Assembly: GCF_036370855.1 (NCBI RefSeq)
Contig: NC_088102.1
Location: 68,767,601 to 68,831,600, forward strand
Source: Dromaius novaehollandiae
Lineage: Eukaryota; Chordata; Aves; Casuariiformes; Dromaiidae
DNA length: 64,000 bases
Direction: 5' to 3'
The notes under the pieces were generated by a model that was not told the origin of the DNA, did no database searches, and worked only from the letters and a program-made list of their open reading frames with translations. The position numbers and the translations under genes are program-made. Shown piece after piece: positions 1 through 14,030 of this stretch; the first letter of the stretch is position 1, and every line of letters starts with the position of its first letter.

Positions 1-667
1 ATACAAATCATCGTCCAGAAATAACCATCCATCCAGCTCTTCTTTCAGACCCTTCAATTAAGTGAGGTGAAATCCAAAGTGCATTAGGAACAGCTGGATT
101 AGACGCAGCCAGCTAAGCAGGATCAACATTATGCTCCCTCACTTGGCTTGCAGTACTGTTAAAGTCTGAGCAGCAATGCTCAACTCAGATGAAAGTAAAC
201 AGGGAAGGGACAGTAATCTCCAGAGGGACACAGAAATGGCCAGCTTCTTTGTGGCTCATTCTGGAAAACAGCAGGACAAACTTTGTTTACAGCCCATGAC
301 ATATGCACAGAGGCAAATGCAACCTGCAGCAAAGTTCCAGCACAGAAAACTCTACTTTCTCTGGAATTGAAATGTCATTTTCCTAAGGAAGCTGCACCTT
401 TTGGAAATAGCAACTACAATGTAGTAAGGGACAAATATCAGGGAAAATAATAGGTCAAGTGCATGAATAGGTGACCTTACCATGATCCTTCTATCGTAAG
501 AGACTTAAGAATAGCTTCATTTCCTGCCAGAGAGCTCAGCAACGCAGCTGCATCAGCAACCCAGAAACACTAGTGACTTACTTGTATTCATCCAACTATC
601 AACTCGGACACTCAGAGGAAACAATGAAGGCGGCAAAAGGGAGACAGGTTAGCTGAGTGGATGCAAT

Positions 668-800
668 ACGGCAGAACAACCTGGATTCTAGCCTTCGCTA
701 TTCCAGCGGGTTGCTTGGCAACTCGCTTTCTGCCTCAGTTTTCACATCCAGTAAAATAAGCCCTCTTTTCTAAAAAGAGTTTTGACATACAGGTAAACAT
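668..800 (+). repeat. MIR-family CORE-SINE fragment
   Basis: The run from 'acctggattctagcc' through 'cttggcaactc' to 'gcctcagttttcacatc' and 'gtaaaataag' follows the order of the MIR consensus: acctgggttctagtcc, a ctTGGGCAAGTCAC-like block, gcctcagtttcc, and a tctgtaaaatgg-like block. It is clearly diverged. This is recognition by eye, not a database match. Confidence 0.6.
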
Positions 801-3800
801 TTCTGATAGCCAGTAGGTATTTTCAGAATATAAGCAGATCACCGCATGCTGATGATAAAGAAAAAAAAACAGTGATAGGAGTCCCATGCCCCAACATCCT
901 CTATCCTAATACACACACTGAGTTCAGGGAGGAAGTGAGGGAAATCAAACCTGAGTATTGCAGAAAACTTACAGCCAGAGCAGCTGCATAAATCCCATAA
1001 ACTACAGAGTAGTCTGGGCTGATCAATGACAACAACACGTGACTTCAGTGTGAAACGAGAGCGCATAAACAACAAGCTTGAAATGCTTGAGGTAGTCTCT
1101 CAAGCAAAAGAAGGCATTCAAGATCCTACTAACTCTCTTAAATCACATGCTGTATCTGCTATTCTGTCCTGCTGTCAAAATCTGCAAAACACAGGCAGAG
1201 GACAGAGCTAGGTCAACAGCATCCCCCTTCTTCCAGCTGTTCAGAGCTCCAGCTTCACTATGCTGTTTGCCTCTCTGCTTCCACCCTGCCCAAGCCATCC
1301 CCTTTCAGCAATCCACCGTATGACTCAAACTTGAGGTACTCTCTGCACTGCTGCGTGCACAGAGACACTGACACTCACACCATGTTCTCCTTTGTCAGTG
1401 ACATGCAAGCAGCAAAAACTGAGAAGAGAGAAGGTTCCTTCCCCCTCCCTCCTCCTGCGTCATTAGAGCCTCATCTTTTACTCTGCAAAGCTCTTAAAAA
1501 GAGAAAACAGATCTGAAAAGAAATGGGAGGGGTGTAAAAAGTCTCTGGAACAAAATACCATATGTGCAATCCCTTTTCTCCTGCTCCATGAGCTGCAAAA
1601 GGAAAACAGTACCTTCCTTGACAGAAGAAACAAGGGGTGTCTAAACTGCACACAGCACTACAGAAATTGGAAAGGGGCGTGAGGGAGAGAGGCACATGGT
1701 CCACAGTCAGGAGAAGAGCCCCTTTCAACAACGTGAGTAAAAAAGTTGCAAAAGTGACAGCTTCAGTGCCTCACTGCCCAGCTGGCTCTCTGACCTGCCT
1801 ACAAGCAGCATCCAACATTGTGGGAAGGGCTGGCTTTGTTTTCAACACTGCTGGCCCGGGGCCTCACACACATGATTACAGAATGCTGTGTTCCTCACAA
1901 GTCGCGATGGGAAAGTTTATTTTCATTGGCATAAGCAGAGAGGGAGGGCCAATCTGATCCACTCTGCAGCAGCAGGACACTTTGTGAAAGACAATTTTAC
2001 ATGTGTACATCAAATGATCACAACACAGTACACACATTATACACGCACCACCTTACACCACTGCCCTGAAAGGAAATTTTTCAGGAGAGACCTTCTACTT
2101 CCAAAGAATAAACTATGATCTGTGCTTAAGAAATGCCAAACTTCAATCCCACCCATCATCCTCGTGCTCTTATGCCAAACTAAAACCCTGTTTTTGTTTC
2201 ATTCATAAACTTTCAAATCCCTGTTCCCTCATATTTTCACTGCAATCTGCCCTATAAAGGCACAAAAGGGTTTTCCCACCCCGCTGACATCATCTCCTCC
2301 TTGTTCCACCCACCACATCCAATCCCTGCCACTCAGCACAAGTGGCAGGCTGAGAGCTGGGAAACGGTACCAGATCCATCGGACTCCAGTGATCCTTCCC
2401 AACATTACAGCTTACAAACAGCTATTACAAGTCAAGGCCAGACTGGTGAGCAGCAACTTCTTGTGCCCCTGTGGTGATGCAAATTGTTCCACAGTAAATC
2501 TAGAAACTATTCACAGTCGCACTCTGCTCTCCTTGTGTGCACATACACATGCATTTACACAAAAAGATGCTAAATACCAGACTGTCTTTTTGCACACACT
2601 GTGACTTCATTCCTCCCCAAACCCTCAAGTTTGTGTATCCGCTCTGACCCTTCGGACGCCAAAAAAACTAAGGCATATTGGCATATCAGGCTTCAAAAGG
2701 GGTTCTTTTTCCACAGTGCTTTCAATCTGTCTCTTACATCCCAGCTCTTCCAAACTGGGACTCAGAAACATGTCACCCAACTCATTTGCTGATATCCACC
2801 TAGGCGACTTAACGCTTAGCTCTGCTATAGTTCTAACGCATGTACATTCTCAAATATTTTAAATTGAAACAACGAAGTTCCCAATTTTAAACCCTTCAAT
2901 AACTGCTAAAATCATCAATATATCAGCTGCAATAGCAACATTTCTGTGAGGGCTTTCCTGGATTTTATTATTGCATCTCCAAAAGGCAAGCCAAAAAAAA
3001 AAAAAAGAGAAACAGACAAAACCAAGCCTTGAATCCAAGCAAGCTCTCTGCAAGCTAATGCAGACACATTTCAGAGATGGCAGAGCTAATGACCCAACTG
3101 AGTGGTATGGGATCTGATAGAAACATGATTTTTCAGACCAGGCATAAGATCTGCAATGCATGTCACTGAATAGAAGCTTCCATAGGCTGCACAGTAGCAT
3201 CTAAATATTTGTCCTAGCGCTGTTCATCCGTAGCTGGCACACATTCAGAGACAGCAAAGTCAAAGCCAAATTGAAACCCAGACCGACTTTTCTACCTTCA
3301 ATTTACATTGTGCTTTTCCCTCCAGGGATCTTGCATAGCTTTGGATTTCATCCCAGCTCAGTCCCAAACAGAGTGAAAATGTAACAAACAATTTTAATGT
3401 ACCAACATATTTAATTTTAAATTTAAGTATTTGAAATTATTTTGAGTGCACATTCTTGGTACTATTCTGGACAACTTTTTAATCCATCCATTTTTACTGA
3501 GTGATTAGAGTTTAGGGCAACTGGACTAAACTAAAACCAGAGGAACAGTTGCACCAAGACAGATTTCCACAGAATGAAAGCTGTTAAGGTGGAGTAACAC
3601 TTTCCCATGGAAAATGAAAACTTAGTCACTAGTTATTCAAAATTTGGTTGTACCAAACACTGTCCACCATGAAGCAGGACAAAGTTCTGCACCAGCAGCA
3701 AAAAGAAAACTGAAGGGCTCTCCATGAGGCATATAAGCTAGTTCTAACTTTGTTCGTTTCACTACAGAGGCAAATAGGTAAACAACAAATTGGCAACTTT

Positions 3801-4046
3801 CTTGATGGGAGTAAACATCATGAGGATGTGGGGTAAATAAGCAGATTCTGCAACCTATACATGAAAGTCTAAGGCAGTAAAGCCCAGTCAGCTCTTCCCT
3901 GGCAGCATTTGCCATCAGAATCAGTGTATTGCATGGTAGATGGGGCTTCCAGTTGCCTAAAGCTACACTGTGCAAAAGCAGTGCAACTTTCAATAACACT
4001 TGGCTTAGACTGAAGGTGTAACAGGTGAACTGGGTGCATGGAGAAA

Positions 4047-4069
4047 GGGCTGGGGGGGGGAAGGGGGGG
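4047..4069 (+). other. G-run tract, G-quadruplex candidate
   Basis: Three G-tracts of 3, 9 and 7 bases are separated by only CT and AA on the plus strand. The long runs can supply four GGG tracts, so an intramolecular G-quadruplex is possible. If TSPAN4 is transcribed across this stretch, the G-rich strand would be the template strand. Confidence 0.4.
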
Positions 4070-7000
4070 AACCTAAAAAAACAAGGCTTACTAAAACTAA
4101 AATCTTTGATACAGAGAATCTTCTGTGTTCTTGCACCGATCAAAACAATGCAGCATTGGCCCAGATCTGGGTCTCCTTTCATAATACAGTGTAAAGGAAC
4201 CTGAAACCTTTATTGTCAAGCAATGGCTCATCATGGGTCCCATGAATAAAGGGCTTGGATATAATCCAGCAGCCACAAGGCTTATGACAGCTTTCTCAGG
4301 AACTTAGAGAATTTGACTTCTCTCCAACAACTCCCTTAGGCTCCCAGAGGAATCCCCAAACAGCTTTTCAAGCTCCTAGGAGCCAGACCAGTTGACAGCA
4401 GAGTAGATAACCAAAAGGCACTGCAATGGCAATCCTGCAGCAGAGCAAGACTGCAAACAAACAGTAAAACTCATGTCAAACAGGTCCACAATAAACTGAC
4501 TCTAACCATAATTTAAACAGTAGGGCACTGCCAAAATGGAACAGTCATTCACTAAGAGCAGAGCATTCATTTCATCCACATTCATTTGCAGAGCATGCAA
4601 ACAAAAAATTCTAACAGAACAGTAAAAGATCACAGATGACTCTCAGAAAACAAGTGTTTCACAAACCTGCCACAGTATCTAGATGAAGGAATCTCCTCTG
4701 CCACTTTTAAGTGGACACCATGTGCTTCTCGTTACCTCACTTCCATCGGGGGAGCAGGATCTCCTGGGCAGTTCCTACTCTCCAATATAAAGGCATCCTC
4801 GTGTCAGTTCTCCAAGGAAGAAATTATTTTTCTTGTGTGTGACAGAAGTCCCAGTCCTCCCACAGTCCCTTTCCTCCTGATGTCCTGATTCATTCTGACA
4901 AAGGCAGACTTCCTAAGCAGCAGTGGCAGTCCAGAAAAATCTTATTGCACCACAGCCCTAGCCCACTGCCACTGTGGCTGAAGCTAGGAATGCTTGAAAG
5001 AGGGCACCGCTCTACACCAGGATGGTGTACTAGGGGGGAACACCTTCAGTCAGCAGCAACAGCTCCCCTGTATTCCACAAACGCTTCCTCCATCCACGAA
5101 GTGGCTACACGATGATGGGGGAAAAGCCATTCTTTTACCCACACCCTATTTTGTTCTGCCACTCCAAAAGGAGAGCAGGATACAAGGGAAAGCGTATTTG
5201 CTCAGCATGCATTTTAAGACGACTGAACATCTCCACTTAAAACTGACCCCGCACACCAGGGATGTATTTTCTGCTCCTTTATTGAGATAGATCTCCTGTG
5301 GCCGAATGCAAATACATCCAAACACACCTCTGGTCCAGATGCAAACAGGTGGCATCCTTTGTATAACACTGCACATAACTAACAGACAATTCACCCACAC
5401 TACAGATAAACCACTGCATCATTTACTTATTACGGAGCTAAGCAAAATCCCCCACAAACATTACTTTTTACAGATGTTTCTCTTAACAGGAAGAAACAAA
5501 AAAAGTATTTTATGCCCTCTACAGAGGATGATAAATGTCACAAATGAAGCAGAGAAGTGAAGCAGTCATACAAGAGTCCCGCAGGAGAAGAAAAGGGGGG
5601 CGGGGGAGTAGAGAGCCAATGTCCCATAACATTCAGTCAACATGCTACTCATCAGGCCAGGGAGGTGCAAGGGTGAAAGGAAGAAAGAAGTCTTTGTTCT
5701 TTGTCTACTTTGGAGAGAGAGACAATTTAAGAAATTAAAATAATATGGAGGTCCTCCAAATGTTCAGCACGTCTCTCAAAATATACTCTCCAAAGAGCTT
5801 TAAGGGTTATCTGTTCCTCCGTTTGGAAGGGTGGGAGAGAACAGAGGGATGTACAGTAAGTACCATTTTAGATGATGCAGGGATTTGAAGGCAGGTTGTA
5901 AACAAATCTGCAACCTTGATATTCCTGTTTTTCACTTGGGCCAAAAATGAATGCAAAACCCCAGCCAAAACCATTCAGCCCTGGGCACAGCTCAAGCAGC
6001 CTATTGTTCCAAGAGGACTTATCAATCACAAAAGACAACCCTCCCTGATCAGGTCATATGATTGAAGGCTTTACTTTATTATTCCCTCACACCACCACCA
6101 AGCATAGTGGCAGCACCGTATCAGATCAGACAAAAGAACTGCTGCCCATCAGAACGCACTCCTGAATAACTGTTCCCTGATGCGCACATTTGTTTTACCT
6201 GTGTGCAGAGGGAATGCAGGGAGTTACATGCCACACATGCCATCGCTTATTAGATTTAAAGAGGCAACATACACTGAAAACAGGCAGGACATACAGATTT
6301 CAAGTTTCCCTTGCACCTTGAGTTTATTCAGACTTCATGTCTATGTATCGCGGTACGTTGCAGCACACCCAAGTATTATTACCTATGCTTCTCTGAAGAT
6401 GCTAGTACTGCTGGGTAGAGCCAAAAAATGCTGGGAAGCTCAGTGAAAGCTAGCTCTCCACAGCCCAGTCCCAGCTCCAACACACTGCTTCACCAGCATG
6501 CAGGCCGCCAGTGCCTTTCTCCAACAAGCTGGAGATCCTCCCTCACCTTTCTAATCCTGGGGCAGCTACACCCCACTGCTTCCCAACTGTCTATACTCCA
6601 GTGCCACTACTCTGTTGTAATTAAAATGCTGGAATTAGCTCTTGAATGAAGGGAAAAAAAAACTCACATGCAAGCAAAACAGCTTTGAAAATCCATATTC
6701 ATAAAAATGTTAGAGGAATGTAGAGGCTTCCTCCCCTTCACCCATTAAAACATAATCATTTTTTTCATAAAAAAATGCAATAATTTCCTTTTTTTTCCCC
6801 CTTACAGAGCAGTTACAAAGCATGTGTCTACCACTGTACTATCTTAGTTTCTCCAGAAAATATCACACTAACAAAGAATTCACTCATGCCACAGCAAACT
6901 GTATCCCTTCTGCAAAGTTTCATTTTAGAATCTGCAATTTAAGTGCAGGACCCCTATGGTTACTGGTTCTGCACCATGATAGCTTCAGCATCTCTTGTGA

Positions 7001-10000
7001 GATGAAACATGTCGCCTTAATGCATCCTTAAGGTGAGAGAACCACCACACTGATGAGCGTCATCACCCTAAGGACACACAAAGTAACATGCTTAATCTGA
7101 TGAGAGACACTAAAGCAGCACCTCTTAATACCCTATGAAACATTTGGCTGTTTTTTAATTTTAAAAACAGCAGCTCAATAAACAGAGCAACGGAATGTTC
7201 CTTATGGATAGCACAATGGTAGCTACATGACGGCCTGCCCATCTGAGTAATAACATTACATTCGCTGCGTTGACTTTGTCATCCCCCTCTCTATGCCTAC
7301 GCTGGAAGCCCCTTATACTGGGGATCTCAGGCTCCGCATGCCAACAAGGATATTTTCCAGGAAAAAAAATTGTCTTTCATCAGCATGCAGCACATCAGCA
7401 AGGGTAGCTCTGGAGTTGATTTAGGATATCTAGTGCCTATACAGCTACTTAACCTGGACACAACAGGCAGTCATGCCCAAACTGAGTAAGTGGTTTTGAG
7501 CAAAGGGACTGTATTCCCTTCCCTAACCGCTCAGCTCTGGAACAAGACTGCAGTTACACAAGGCTTTCATAAGACACAAAATATACCTATCTTTGTCTCG
7601 AGAAGTTCCTGATCTGCACATTTCTGGTGGTTGGGGGAGACATCCCTGCTGAACTACTACTGCACACTTGCTTTTTAGGCTTATCTGTTTCCTTAAGTAG
7701 CCACTACTGGCCACTTTCAGAGACAGGCATGGGGTAAGAGGAACCTTTGATCTGACTCCTAACAACTATCTTTGATTCCCATTACCATCAAGGCTTGCAA
7801 AAATCAAGACTGGCTAGAAAACAGATGGACAGCCCAAGCAGCAAGCTTAAATGCAAACACAAGTGTCACCACAAGGCCCAAAGTACAGCCTTCAGCAGGG
7901 GTAGCTCTTTTACTCTTTGTTCCAAATACATCCAACAATACTTAGGAGAGTCTCTAAGACTAGACTTCAAAAATAAGTTAGAAAATGCTCCCATTCCTTT
8001 TCATTGGATTTCAGGGACTCTCAGGTGCCAAGGCACCCAACCACAAGACACCTGTTTTGCTATAGTCTCTACAAACAGGTTCTCTCCCATCAGTGCTTTA
8101 AATTCTGCTTACACACCTGGAGAAAAGTGTTCCCAGACAAAGACAGGAAGTACATCACAGACAAAAGTACATCCGTGAGCACAATGGGAATACACATATT
8201 GCCTTCAACATAGAAGAAGATCACCACCTTGGAGCTTTTCCCTACAAACATCGATATTGGACTTCTCCTCAGTAATACTTCACAAGCCCTGGCCTCACCT
8301 AAACATCGGAGTCCTTCCTTCCTTCAGAAGGAAAGATTCTGCAGAAATGGAAAGCATTACCCTCAAGAAAGGGGATTATTTTGTCATCCAAGGAGACCTG
8401 CATGGAAGAGCAGAGTCTAGGGGTACTTCCTGTGATCTTTTGATTAAAATGCTCCCTTAGGATATTATTTTTTCTTTTCCTAAACATGAAACAGTCAATT
8501 AGGCTGTGAAATATGCATGTGATAAAGACTTTTTCTTATAAAATATGTCAATCCAAGGCCAGGAAAGATTGCACTTCTGCCTTGAAATGACTTTGCTGAG
8601 AACAAACATGAGAGACAAAACTAGCCCTAAACTGGTTAAATACTGATATCTGAGGAAGCAGAGAAGTGAGGGAGCTGAAGAAGAGGCATTTTTTCCATTC
8701 CCATCTCAATTCTTTTAAGAAAAAAAGGGGGGAAGGGGACTTAAGGGTGACACATGCCATTTCCATGAAGAGCAATCTACCCTTTCCTATAATTTATATA
8801 TACCTACACACACATGTACATATAAAACTACAACTCACCTGCCTGCTATGACTGCTCTACAGGTACCTTATCACAAGAGCACAGCAACCCCAAAAGCACA
8901 GAACTGGCAGACCATCAACAGACAATTCTCAGGCCAGTCTCTTACACTAAGGAGCCCATACAACACATAAAAAACATTGCTCAAACAAACTGCTTTTGCA
9001 GAGCACCCATCACCAGCCAGAATACAAAAGCTAGAAGAGCAGCCTAGCTCTTATTTTTAGGCCCAGCAAGGAACATCCTGAAAATACAGTGATCCAACTA
9101 CACACCTCCATATCTAGTCACTGCTTCCAAGGGCCCAATGTGAATGAGAGCACACCTGAAATAGTTCTAATGTAGATGAGCAGCAAAGAAGGCTTCATAA
9201 ATCTTAGGAAACTACTAAGCACCGCTACTGTTCCCCATCTCCTCCCAGTTTCTTAGCTTCTCAGCAGGAACAATTTCTAGACATTCCACAGGGATCATCA
9301 AAAACATCGTCATGATTAGACATAGGCTGTCAGAGTCCCAAGCGCAGACCACTATCCCAAAATCCTAACTCCTGTCCAGTGAAGCAGAGTCTCTGACCCA
9401 CGAAAGTAACAAGCTACGCTATCCCCTTCTCAAGTAATAGGCAATGAGCTTTACATCTAACACAAGGACACCTTACACCATTTTATGGCAAAACATTTGC
9501 ATTTTTGGATGCATCTATAGGACTTTCTCATATATTCTATTTAGCAGAGACATCTGTTACTCAATATATATGTTTCATATAAATCCTACCCTCTGAATCC
9601 TTTCCATCGGTTGTCACTAATGAAGCTTTGTGTGCAAAACCAAGTGCATTCTGCCCCCATTAGGAAGCCAATTACAGCAGGAAAAACAAGCAATTAACAA
9701 AGTGTAAAATAAACATCCTGCCACCTGCCTTTAATAGCAACCCCACTTCAAACAAGTCACGGTCTCAGCACAGCTTTCAGAATTGGCAACCAATATTATA
9801 TATGCATTTATGCAGCAGCTGCTCTTCATTGCAACAAATATTACAGGCTTACCAGATAAGGTCAGCATATTTAAAAGAAATATATAGTAAGTATTAAACC
9901 CTGCTTTGAGGCACCGAATGTTGCCTTTAATGAAATCAGCAGCATCAGGCTTGTCTGGTATTACTGTGAAGCTGCAGTCACATCCCCAGCTTAGAGATGT

Positions 10001-12162
10001 TTCTCTTCATTTCCATTTGCTTAGCAGCTTCTGTATTTGTCTCACTAAATCCAGGGGCCTGAGCAGCTATTAAACAGCATGAGGGGTAACTAAGCAATGT
10101 AAAGCTCTACACAGTACACAAGTCTTTCCTCCTTCCTCCTCCATCCCTGCCTCTCCTTCTTGGCTTTCTTCACCTTCCCACTATCACATATAAAAATGTA
10201 TCCCACGAACTGGGGGGGAAGGTGGGAACAAAATGCACCAGAAAGGTACCCACTCAAAAGTGCAAGGCAAAAACAAATCCAGATTCCAGCTCAATCTTTG
10301 CTCCTTGATTCAGCAAGCTTTAGCAGGAAAGGAAAGAACCCCTTCTCAAGTCACACTAGCTAGCTCCAGAGGGAGCCTCTTTTCTTTCCCTCTCGTGGAA
10401 AGAAAACACCACACTTCTGGACAGTCAGTCAGGACAAGAGAAAGCCCAACAGCAAGTCTGCTGGAGTCAGTAGATTTGGACTGGAGAATGTGCCCAAGAA
10501 AGCAGCAGCAAAGTTTTGGTCTGCGCTTTTCTTTTTAATTTCCTCTCCCTCTGTCTCTCTACTTCTAAGTACTTGTTTGTTCCATGTCACTTTTCAGCTC
10601 CTCACCAGTATCCTGTTTAACCACTCATTTGAACATTCACGCAAGTCTTTTTCTTTTAGGGTTCTTCCCTCTACAGCTTGTTGAAAGATCAGGAGTACAA
10701 CACTGAATACAATACCACCAACTTTTGCAGTCATGCATGCAGTTCTGATGAGTTAGTCAGAGGCAGAATGAAAACTGATAACAATCTTTTTTATAATCGA
10801 CCACAGGAAGAAACAGGAAACAAAGCTTCTAACTAGAAGCAGAGCTGACAGAGCTATATACTATCCAGAGAGTTTTAGAAAGTTGCAAGTCAAGATCAGC
10901 TGTGCCAAAAATACCCCTTTTCAGTCTAAGGAATTATTCTAAACAGTCCTTAATTTAAACAGCAATTTATTCCCCTTGAACACAACTCCTACCTAACTGC
11001 CAGATCAGATCTTAAAAGACCCTGGTCTCCAGTTCTGGTGCTATCTACATGTATGCAGAAATGAGCAAAGTCAAATGAAAGGTGAAAAGCAGTGAAGTCT
11101 CCAGACCTGTGAGAGTATGAGGGTGCACATCTGAACAACCAAGTGCATCCCAAAAAGTACAAAAAGAAAAAAGTCCCAGCTGCAAGCCATTAGTTTCTTA
11201 CACTACTAGCACAAGTGCAGAGATCCCACAACTCCTTCCTACAGCACTAATTACAGAGACAAGGTCACAGAAGACAATCTGCCAACACGAACTGCAGGAA
11301 GTTATCTTACCACTCAAACTATGGAAGTGCTTTAAGAGTAGTTCAGTCACTCAGACCGGGGTTTTGTTCTTGTTTGCTTTAAACAAGCTGCAATGTATTC
11401 CTTTACATTTTGTGGATGGAAGACTAGGAAGGAGGATCTACTTAGTCACAGCTGGAGGTTTGAGTACCCACTATTAAGAACAATCATGCCCAGGCACATT
11501 TTGTAGGTCTAAATCCACAACAAATGCCAAGACTGGGCCTCAACCCAACCAGTGATGGCAGGATGGAATATTGTTGGCTTTCAAAAGCTGTTCAGATCCC
11601 AGATAGAAGGTCTACTCTGCATTAATCAAGAAGTGGGATACATTATTACCCGCAATGCCACAACGAAACCACACAAGGCTGATGCTGCTCTAGAAGCACG
11701 TTGGAAAAACCAGTCCATCGTTTTCAAATTTATTTCAACTCTGTTAGGTCTAAGCAAGTCTCCTCTGCTCAGTGTTGGGGAGCACTCTGATGGGTTCCCT
11801 GACTGTCAGACTTCTGAAGGTCCAAAGAATCAGAAGTCTGGGGACTGCTGCTTGCGGGAAGTGGCAAGAGGCCAGGAACACCATGAGAACTTGCAAACAT
11901 TCGGGGAAAGAACTGCGCGGTTTTAGAGTTAGCAATAACTCCAGTTCTTGCACAGAAGGATGTTTAAAGAGACCTGGTTTTCGTAAGTCCTAAAATGCAG
12001 CAGCTGAGTATCAGCAGTACCCAACTCACCTGAAAAAGAGCAGTTGAAAGCTGGAATACCACAAATCAAAGTAGCACAACCACCCTAATCAGCATGGACT
12101 ACATACAGCCCATAAAAAACTGACTTTGATTCCTAACAGTCGCATGTATGCATATCATTATC

Positions 12163-12183
12163 CTCCCCCCCACCCCACCCCCC
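12163..12183 (-). other. C-run tract, minus-strand G-quadruplex candidate
   Basis: Cytosine tracts of about 7, 4 and 6 bases are separated by single A residues, so the minus strand reads as G-tracts with one-base loops. Short loops favour a stable quadruplex. On the inferred TSPAN4 orientation the G-rich strand would be the RNA-like strand. Confidence 0.4.
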
Positions 12184-12261
12184 AACTCTTAAACAGACTA
12201 CTGTGGTTTGGCAAACAGTCAGATTAAGCAGAAGTTGAGCAGAGAATGTTCTCAGTCTGTA

Positions 12262-12360
12262 GCAATCTTTCCAGGTCACGGATCATAAAAATCCCTAAAT
12301 TTTCTAGGATCAAAGAAGTTAGAGCCATAAAAGATCCATTAGATCCTTAAGCCCATCACT
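12262..12360 (+). repeat. Possible ancient amniote interspersed repeat
   Basis: The string aggtcacggatcat...agaagttagagccataaaagatcc...attagatcc resembles the widespread amniote repeat containing 'aggtcatagattcatagattctaaggccagaagggaccat', but it is heavily decayed. The match is by eye and the family is not assigned. Confidence 0.3.
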
Positions 12361-12500
12361 CAGTCAAAGCAGGTTATCCAGAAAAGATGCAACAGATGTT
12401 AAAAATAATACTGTGAGAATAGCAGAGCAGAATTTTCTTGGAAAAAGATGCCAAACAAAGTCATATCTGAGAGCTAGGTCTGAAAGTTAAAATTCAATTT

Positions 12501-12512
12501 TTTTTTTTTTAA
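12501..12512. repeat. Short poly-T tract
   Basis: An uninterrupted T run of about 12 bases followed by AAA. It is low complexity with no supported role. Confidence 0.6.
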
Positions 12513-14030
12513 ATGAACAACCACGTTTCCACAAGGCAGCTGTAAGACCCTAACCCACCTCTAATGACATGGCTCACCATGAAACCCCTGTGAGAGCACC
12601 TCCTCTTTCTCATTCCCAATCGCAAATTTCCATCTCCAGACAACTGCCTTCACTGCACAGTTCAGCAAGAAAATTACTTTGGAGCCCAGGTGCTGAAAAT
12701 GCATCAAAGCGCGATCTCTAAATTCTCAACCAAGGGGGAAAAAAATCAAAGAATAAAAAGAAAAGACACAGTTTGACTCCTACTGGTCTGCAATAACAAT
12801 AATGATAATAATCTACAGATCACAGGAGGTTCATCTACTCTCCATGCCAAGTCAATTCACTCCGTTCACAACTGAGTATAATTACTGTTCCTGTGACTGC
12901 AAAAATTATCGTCTTTTCATTAGCAGTCAGAATCATAAAATCTCTTTCAGCCCCAAATTCTTATTTGTTAAAATGAAAGTATTTGCTCTTTTACAGTTCA
13001 AGTTAGGTCTGTCATCTCTGTGCAGAGGATCAATAATCCAGTCATTCAAAAAATAGTCACAAAAGACGTATTAACATAAGCTGTGCATTAAGACACAATT
13101 ATTTATATGTCAGGCACTAATGGCTCTGTGCTGTGCACTGCATCGACTCAGAGATACTTCAACAGGAAAATAAAACAGTTTTGGAGAATTTCTGCTCTGT
13201 CCAAGGACAATTAGCATAACCCTAATGCTGTAACAAGAGAACAATAAGGATTGACAGTGTTCAGATGAATACTTCATCACAGTCTCCAAAATAGCAGGGT
13301 CTGTTCCTAAAGTTTGTGGTCATCACAGCATGCTTCCCTTTGCTAAGCACAGTCTGTGCCTAGTACTTCCCCAATCCTTAGATTAATGAAATACCAGTAA
13401 ACAATTTCAAGATGCATTATCCTGCACTACCAAACCTCCCCAGCTTGGGATACCCAATAAAATTGGCAGCTTTGCCTGCGACTAAACATTGCATCCCAAG
13501 TAGAGGGAGAGCATCCATCCCTTTCCCCTCAGATACAGGGGAAAAATGCTCCTATTCAGGCAGGATGCACCAACAATACCTGAACAGGAGGCAATAACTC
13601 GAGGATGGCATATGCTCCTGCTAAACTGCATCATTTTTATTTTAGCTACACACAGCTCAGAGCAAGACTGAATAATTTCAAAAGTTATATAGGACATCAC
13701 CACGTTAAATCTCATCCCAGTTTAGAAACTCTTGACAAACCTGAAATCACGAGAGCATCCCCAACTTGTCCGAGTTTCGAGGGAGATATTTCTTTTACAG
13801 AAAAAAGTAAACACTGTCCTGGCAGTGCAGAAGGAGAAAAATAGCTCACTTGGAACCGAGAGCGGGAAGGCGAAGATGGATACAAACCGAAGTGATAGCC
13901 TGTCCTTCCCAGCGCCTTCTCCCGCCTGAGGGAAACGCAAAAAGCCAACAGCCCCGAAAGGGGCCGCGACGCCGCGTTTTTACAGCCGCTTTTCTCGACA
14001 GAGACGGGCTACGGCGACGAGCGACGCCAC

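Larger units (their letters stand above)
1..13848. other. Non-coding stretch, probable TSPAN4 5' intron (by synteny)
   Basis: No exon of a known protein is recognisable on either strand. Open frames here are short or look random, including a 181-codon minus-strand frame at 3,637-4,182 with no known domain. In human, TSPAN4 lies head to head with POLR2L, so this DNA left of the POLR2L CpG island is expected to be the first intron of TSPAN4, transcribed on the minus strand with coding exons beyond the left edge. That is inference: no TSPAN4 coding sequence was found. What can be seen is a MIR fragment near 0.7 kb, two G-run tracts (4.05 and 12.17 kb), a possible old repeat at 12.3 kb and scattered short A/T runs. 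Confidence 0.4.

Noticed and set aside
3637-4182. 181-codon minus-strand open frame, considered as a TSPAN4 exon
   Set aside because: It lacks the tetraspanin signatures (CCG, PDSCC, conserved first membrane segment) and has no plausible exon boundaries that yield a known protein.
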